From assembly GCA_016937035.1 (NCBI GenBank), contig JAFGWS010000027.1, positions 1 through 5,687 of the forward strand: DNA of 5,687 nt, given 5' to 3'. Both the position numbers and the translations under genes were made by a program. The notes below the pieces were generated by a model. That model was not told where the DNA came from, searched no databases, and saw nothing but the letters and a program-made list of their open reading frames with translations. Within the stretch, counting starts at the first letter, position 1. Every line of letters starts with the position of its first letter. Below are positions 1 to 3,982 of this stretch, in pieces. The DNA comes from Pontiellaceae bacterium (GTDB lineage: Bacteria > Verrucomicrobiota > Kiritimatiellia > Kiritimatiellales > Pontiellaceae).

Positions 1-3000
1 AAAGACGTTGAAATCGAATAATAAGTCATCGATGGATAAGTGGTTTTAATCAGTCGATTTCGATAATCATATGTATACACCGTTTTTGCGGTATTCAGAA
101 TTGCTGTCACAACGCCATTCGCTGCGGCATACGTTTCCGGATCTAAAACTTTTTCAACATTTCCATTATCGTCGTACTCAGCGTAAGTGACCGCATATGT
201 CGAGTTTCCGGAAGCATCATCCACCGAAGGAGAAGTGGTTTTAATTGCCCGACCAGCATTGTCATACTGCACTGTCGTTGCTTTTCCTAGTTCGTTGATG
301 GTCTTCCACTCAAGTCCGGTACTGGTGTAACGGGTTTCGACCTGAGCTTGGTCGTCTGTATCTTTAGCATAGATCACTTTAACCGGTCGGTTAAGATCAT
401 CATACTGTGTTTCCGTTGTCTGCCACACCTCGGTCCCGTTGACAGGAGCAGCAACGAGATTGTGCACAAATCTAACATTTCCGACAGCATCATATTCTGT
501 TTCGGTAATAGCTTTGGTTGAATTGTTAGTACTGTTTTTGATGACTTCCGACGTTGTTTTCCACGGGCGACTAAGCGCATCATAGAAAGTTTCCGTCTCA
601 TAAAGAGTGGTTGAATCAAACGTCGTTGCAGCAGAACTTAAACCTCGCGGATCAATTGTTATGGTTGGGCTGAATTTATAAGGGGGCAAAGTAATGGCCC
701 CACAATTGTCCCCGCTGTAATCGTAGTGCGTCCTGTATTTATATGCAGCATGTCCAAAGGATGGGCGTGAATAGAAATCATCAGTATCAGCATATGTATC
801 GGTCAGGCGCCGCAAATCATCGTAAGCATACGCCGTCTTCATTCCCTCGGGATCAATGCTGTAATCCAGAGTTCCATCGTCGTTGTAAGAATAACTGGAG
901 ATGATATCGACAGAAGAGTCCCCATCGTATCCGTATAAATAATTAAACAAGGTATGGCCTTCAATGATCGCTGGGTTGAATTCCCCGGGTTCAGTTCCAT
1001 TGGCCCGCATTACGCGGATCGTTTTTACGAGGTTGTTGAACTCATCATATTCATAGTATGTGTAGTGGTCGTTCTCATCCTTCTCCCAGCGTTTGTTGCT
1101 TCGTAGGTCATACCAAAATTCTTTTGTGCATTGGAGCGTTCCCGATGCTGCCGTACCTTCATAAAAACTTATTGTTATCAGGCGATTTAACTTATCATAG
1201 GTGTTAACCGTTTCGTTCCCGCGTGGATCAAGAATCGATATAAGATTGTTGTTAAAGTCATATTTATATTCGGTGGCAAGATCGACCCCCCCAGCAGGAT
1301 GGGTTGTCGTCGTCGTTTTATGTCCATAAGATGCATCCAAAAGTTTTGTGTAATCGGTAACTATGTCGTAAACGGTCCACTCCGTATTCGGATCTGGATC
1401 TGTGGAGTCAACCCAATCTGTACCTTCACGAGCATGAACTTTTTCGCTCGTGACAAAATATGGAAACTTTGCGTTCCCATACACATATTCCACGTCAGAA
1501 ACAATCTTATTTGAGCTCGAAAAAACTTTGGTATGAGTACGTCTTCCTTTTTCATCAAAGGTATAGGCCGTTTTTCGGCCAAGCGGATCCGTCACGTTCT
1601 CGATCTGTTTAAATGCATCATCGGTATATACATATGATGTCGTATTTTCTGCCTCCTCTCCATCCGCTCTGATTTCAGCCGAGGGCTTTGCCAACGTCGA
1701 ATAATCAATCACTGAATAGTCTGACCCCGAATGGTCATATACGTATGTCGTTCTTGTTCCCGAAAAGTTTTGGCTATAGTCAGCAACCATAACTCGCAAA
1801 CCTTCCACATCATCTCCTGATTCATCGAGTCGTTTGTATCTGTAAATCTCAGTCCCGGATACTCCGCCAACAGCAGGGGCAGTGATTGTCATCTGCTGAT
1901 ACTGGAACAACCGCGTATTTCCTTCCAACACCGTCGGATCGCAGCTCAATGCATCTGTAAAACTATATTTCCACGTTTTTCCATTCACATCGGTAATGGT
2001 ATTTTCACGGTCATTATCAGCACTGCCAACCAATTTATACTTTTTATTTTCCCGGTTTATGTAAATTCCTTCCGGGTTCTCGCTAAAGCCTACAGTACTG
2101 CTATCGGGACGTGTGATTGTATTCAGGATTCTTGGAAGCCCGTATTGGGGCAGCATATCATCAAAACTGGCGTAAATAAAACGCGTCGGGCTTTGATAAT
2201 TAAATGTATATTCATTATCGTTCGCATCTTTGATTGTTTTTATCGTTAAATGGTTATAATCAGGGGCAGCTTCTGAAGAAATGGCAGGATAGCTGTCGTT
2301 GTTGTTTTCCTCCAGAGAGTAATCATAGGTGTACTCGTTCGTTCCGCCGTCTACTCGTGATACGCTCGAAAGCACAGTATTATCATCAAAATCTGTGCCA
2401 TCAAAGTACGCAGGTTCTGCGTAGTTATACGAAATTATTTGATTGCTATTCGGGTCTGTTATTGCAGTGATTTTATCATCTGTTGCAGTGATCGTTATGT
2501 GGGAAATTGGGGTGCCGTCTGCGGCTCTAGCTTCAATGTAAGAAGGAACAAGAGCGTTTCCGTTAGCTGTTGACGGATACCCATAGAACAACATCATATC
2601 GCATCGGTCTTTGACAGACTCTAGTCGATAATAACTGTGATCGCACTCATGACCCCCTGATCCGCTTTGGGCCGTCACTCCAGTAGAGACATACTCAAGC
2701 CGTGTGCCGTTAGGCAATGTCAGCGTATAAGTGCCGTTGATCTCTTCCAATTCCACTCCCTCCAGCGCCAATGCACTCTGCGTTGTGGATGGCTCTTTAT
2801 AGTATCCCTGTATCCACTCTCCATTTACTCGTTTGGCGTATTTGGTATATTGGAATGAGTAAGATTGTCCATTGTGATCAACAAATGTCAGTGTTTTTTT
2901 ACTTCCGTTGTTGTAAGAGCGAATATGCGCAATAGGACTGGCCGTTGTTGACCAGCAGGGTCCCATGGTAAGAGCCGGATCATTTATCGCACCGGATGTC

Positions 3001-3926
3001 TGCGTATCCCACATTTGCAATCCATATTCATTCCAAACTTCCTGCTTGAGGGTTCGTCTGACTTCTAATGCAAAATGATCAGATCCAACCGGTACGTGAA
3101 CATCTGTTACTGAATGCTGGAGATCAAGAGAGAGCGCATCGACATAGGTATCTTCCGCTTTGTAGTCTGATTCGCCTTCTTTATGCTGAGCCACATCCGG
3201 CATCGGCATGCCAGACAAAGAAATTTTCCGTCCGGGGGAAAGAATGTTATCCGTCCAATTAAGCAGATATGGTGCCATGTCAGGCGAAACGGAAATTCCG
3301 TGATCCCACAAAGTATCTTCCCCCAATTTAAAAGACACCTCTCCGTATACGTCTCCACCTACGGGGAAGAATTGAGTATAAGTATAGAAAGCTCCTGTAA
3401 GATAATTTCGTGCAAGAGCCACATATTGTGTTCCACCAACGTCAAGATCCACAGTGAAGTCCACGTATAATGCCGCGTATGGCGGCTCTATAACCATTGC
3501 GAGATTAAGTTTATTTTCTACATAATCAAAACTAAAATGTGGCTCAGACGTTACATTGTATATGATAATTTGACTATTTGTTTCGGTGCTTGAAGACCAA
3601 TCGCAACTTTGGGGAACAAAATAGCACGTTACATACGCCGAAGTTGTTGGATCCCCAGTTGCCTTCACCGTAACCGTTTGGCTTTGTTCGCCTGATACTA
3701 CTTGCAGCCCTCCTGAAACGGTCCAAGAATAGAGTCCACTCAGTGCTGGAGACACGGTCAGAGTATATTCTACAGTTGCATCTTTTTTGACGTAACTCGG
3801 ACCGCTGATGCTTAAAGTAGGAGGCGGCGGATTACACGGCGGATTACAGGCCGCCTCGGCCATGTCCGGAAGAAAAGGAAGGCAGGCCATGACGGCCACG
3901 ATGATCTTTTTGAGTGCTGTTTTCAT
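1..3926 (-). CDS. Secreted RHS/YD-repeat protein, N-terminal part (3' end beyond window)
   Basis: A minus-strand frame runs from ATG at 3926 to the left edge: 1308 complete codons without a stop, C-terminus missing. The start is fixed by an in-frame TGA two codons upstream and an AGAGGA ribosome binding site 8 nt before the ATG. Residues 1-25 are a Sec signal peptide, followed by a CNPPCNPPPP linker and an Ig/PKD-like beta domain (about 37-104). An RHS entry segment (about 261-410) contains YVDALSLDL, GPCWS and FVDHNGQ. Degenerate repeats such as ITDPNSN and VTDPLGRKT follow, then canonical YD repeats (YDKLNRL at 910, YDDLRRL at 1035, YDDLNRPVK at 1175, YDYRNRL at 1286). Family knowledge: YD repeats form a large hollow beta shell, often enclosing a variable C-terminal toxin or displaying an adhesive tip. 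Export by Sec is inferred from the signal peptide. The RHS core motif and any toxin are not in view, so the exact role is unknown. Family assignment is confident; function is not. Confidence 0.93.
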   Translation of the reverse strand, partial: MKTALKKIIVAVMACLPFLPDMAEAACNPPCNPPPPTLSISGPSYVKKDATVEYTLTVSPALSGLYSWTVSGGLQVVSGEQSQTVTVKATGDPTTSAYVTCYFVPQSCDWSSSTETNSQIIIYNVTSEPHFSFDYVENKLNLAMVIEPPYAALYVDFTVDLDVGGTQYVALARNYLTGAFYTYTQFFPVGGDVYGEVSFKLGEDTLWDHGISVSPDMAPYLLNWTDNILSPGRKISLSGMPMPDVAQHKEGESDYKAEDTYVDALSLDLQHSVTDVHVPVGSDHFALEVRRTLKQEVWNEYGLQMWDTQTSGAINDPALTMGPCWSTTASPIAHIRSYNNGSKKTLTFVDHNGQSYSFQYTKYAKRVNGEWIQGYYKEPSTTQSALALEGVELEEINGTYTLTLPNGTRLEYVSTGVTAQSGSGGHECDHSYYRLESVKDRCDMMLFYGYPSTANGNALVPSYIEARAADGTPISHITITATDDKITAITDPNSNQIISYNYAEPAYFDGTDFDDNTVLSSVSRVDGGTNEYTYDYSLEENNNDSYPAISSEAAPDYNHLTIKTIKDANDNEYTFNYQSPTRFIYASFDDMLPQYGLPRILNTITRPDSSTVGFSENPEGIYINRENKKYKLVGSADNDRENTITDVNGKTWKYSFTDALSCDPTVLEGNTRLFQYQQMTITAPAVGGVSGTEIYRYKRLDESGDDVEGLRVMVADYSQNFSGTRTTYVYDHSGSDYSVIDYSTLAKPSAEIRADGEEAENTTSYVYTDDAFKQIENVTDPLGRKTAYTFDEKGRRTHTKVFSSSNKIVSDVEYVYGNAKFPYFVTSEKVHAREGTDWVDSTDPDPNTEWTVYDIVTDYTKLLDASYGHKTTTTTHPAGGVDLATEYKYDFNNNLISILDPRGNETVNTYDKLNRLITISFYEGTAASGTLQCTKEFWYDLRSNKRWEKDENDHYTYYEYDEFNNLVKTIRVMRANGTEPGEFNPAIIEGHTLFNYLYGYDGDSSVDIISSYSYNDDGTLDYSIDPEGMKTAYAYDDLRRLTDTYADTDDFYSRPSFGHAAYKYRTHYDYSGDNCGAITLPPYKFSPTITIDPRGLSSAATTFDSTTLYETETFYDALSRPWKTTSEVIKNSTNNSTKAITETEYDAVGNVRFVHNLVAAPVNGTEVWQTTETQYDDLNRPVKVIYAKDTDDQAQVETRYTSTGLEWKTINELGKATTVQYDNAGRAIKTTSPSVDDASGNSTYAVTYAEYDDNGNVEKVLDPETYAAANGVVTAILNTAKTVYTYDYRNRLIKTTYPSMTYYSISTS
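3..1565 (-). repeat. YD-repeat (RHS) array at protein level
   Basis: Canonical YD motifs begin at residues 889 (YDFNNNL), 910 (YDKLNRL), 960 (YDEFNNL), 1035 (YDDLRRL), 1115 (YDALSRP), 1145 (YDAVGNV), 1175 (YDDLNRP), 1221 (YDNAGRA), 1251 (YDDNGNV) and 1286 (YDYRNRL), after a less typical YTFDEKGRR at 788. The companion motif DPxG appears as DPLGRKT, DPRGNET, DPEGMKT and DPRGLS. Spacing is exactly 30 residues three times (1115-1145-1175 and 1221-1251) and otherwise 21-80. The array is still running at the window edge, so the total copy number is unknown. Confidence 0.92.
38..245 (-). repeat. 13-bp in-phase direct repeat within the YD array
   Basis: The plus-strand 13-mer aagtggttttaat occurs at 38-50 and 233-245, 195 bp (65 codons) apart and in the same phase. 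It encodes IKTT after YDYRNRL and YDNAGRA respectively. It is most simply a trace of repeat duplication inside the YD array. Confidence 0.7.
1566..2696 (-). other. Degenerate RHS-like beta repeats, middle region
   Basis: Residues about 411-787 contain repeated strand-turn pieces that resemble RHS repeats without the full YD motif: ITDPNSNQIISYNY, VSRVDGGTNEYTYDY, IKDANDNEYTFNY, ITDVNGKTWKYSF and VTDPLGRKTAYTF. The recurring form is '(I/V)xDxxGxxxxYxY', the same beta-strand plan as the later array. This probably makes the first turns of the shell. No enzymatic motif is visible. Confidence 0.65.
2697..3146 (-). other. RHS entry segment preceding the repeats
   Basis: Residues about 261-410 carry the ordered landmarks that precede RHS repeats in many long YD proteins: YVDALSLDLQHSVTDVHVPV (compare the 'D..tG......tDl.ip' entry), FALEVRRTLKQ (position of the 'R.Y.S' strand), GPCWS at 322-326 (position of 'G.GW'), FVDHNGQSYSF near 350 ('D..G....f') and LPNGTRLEY at 404-412. 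The order and spacing support a genuine RHS-family protein rather than a chance YD-rich sequence. The GxGW position is GPCW here, with a cysteine where glycine is usual. Confidence 0.7.
3615..3818 (-). other. Ig/PKD-like beta domain of the YD-repeat protein
   Basis: Residues about 37-104 read as alternating beta strands: an opening LSISGPSYVKKDATVEYTL, a central LYSWTVSGG with the buried tryptophan typical of PKD/Ig-like folds, and a closing TVTVKATGD followed by AYVTCYFV. This matches small beta-sandwich domains placed after the signal peptide of large secreted proteins. The assignment is by strand pattern only, and the subfamily is not determined. Confidence 0.6.
3825..3848 (-). repeat. 12-bp perfect tandem duplication encoding CNPP-CNPP
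   Basis: The unit TGTAATCCGCCG occurs twice back to back (3848-3837 and 3836-3825) and encodes residues 27-34, CNPPCNPP, followed by two more prolines. It forms a short rigid Cys-Pro hinge between the signal peptide and the first folded domain. Confidence 0.9.
3852..3926 (-). other. Sec signal peptide of the YD-repeat protein
   Basis: Residues 1-25 show a basic start (MKTALKK), a hydrophobic core (IIVAVMACLPFLP) and an AEA|AC signal peptidase I-type site, with cleavage most likely after residue 25. Cys27 is near the cut, but the residues before it (EAA) lack the leucine-type -3 position of a lipobox, so a lipoprotein is less likely. Many RHS toxins of Proteobacteria are loaded on type VI secretion systems and have no such peptide. 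Confidence 0.85.
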
Positions 3927-3982
3927 TATTCAAGTCCTCTCGAATTGTCGTTCAAAAATGGTTAATCCGTTAGCTGTCCTAT
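3927..3982 (-). other. Short intergenic gap, probably within an operon
   Basis: These 56 bp separate the stop of the calcium-repeat gene from the ATG of the YD-repeat gene. I see no GC-rich hairpin followed by a T run, so no intrinsic terminator, and no convincing -35/-10 pair placed to start transcription before the ATG. Read-through from the upstream gene is the simplest reading, but a weak or factor-dependent promoter cannot be excluded. Confidence 0.6.
3935..3940 (-). promoter_or_regulatory. Ribosome binding site of the YD-repeat gene
   Basis: On the minus strand AGAGGA lies 8 nt before the ATG at 3926, a good Shine-Dalgarno match at normal spacing. With the in-frame TGA at 3932-3930 it settles the start codon. 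It also forms part of a short direct repeat whose other copy overlaps the stop of the upstream gene. Confidence 0.8.

Noticed and set aside
1..1565. CRISPR or DNA-level tandem array
   Set aside because: The similarity is at protein level (YD motifs) with divergent DNA and irregular spacing. There are no identical repeats with unique spacers.
374..3470. Small frames of 63-95 codons on both strands across the YD-repeat gene
   Set aside because: All overlap the verified long minus-strand frame in other phases and show no recognisable domains.
3846..3860. Lipoprotein signal ending at Cys27
   Set aside because: The residues before the cysteine are EAA, lacking the hydrophobic -3 residue of a lipobox. 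A signal peptidase I site at AEA|A fits better.
3927..3960. Promoter with TTGAAC and TGAATA 17 bp apart on the minus strand
   Set aside because: The -10 match is poor, and transcription would begin after the ATG and lose the ribosome binding site.
3927..3982. Terminator between the two genes
   Set aside because: There is no GC-rich hairpin with a following T run. Only a weak short inverted match is present.
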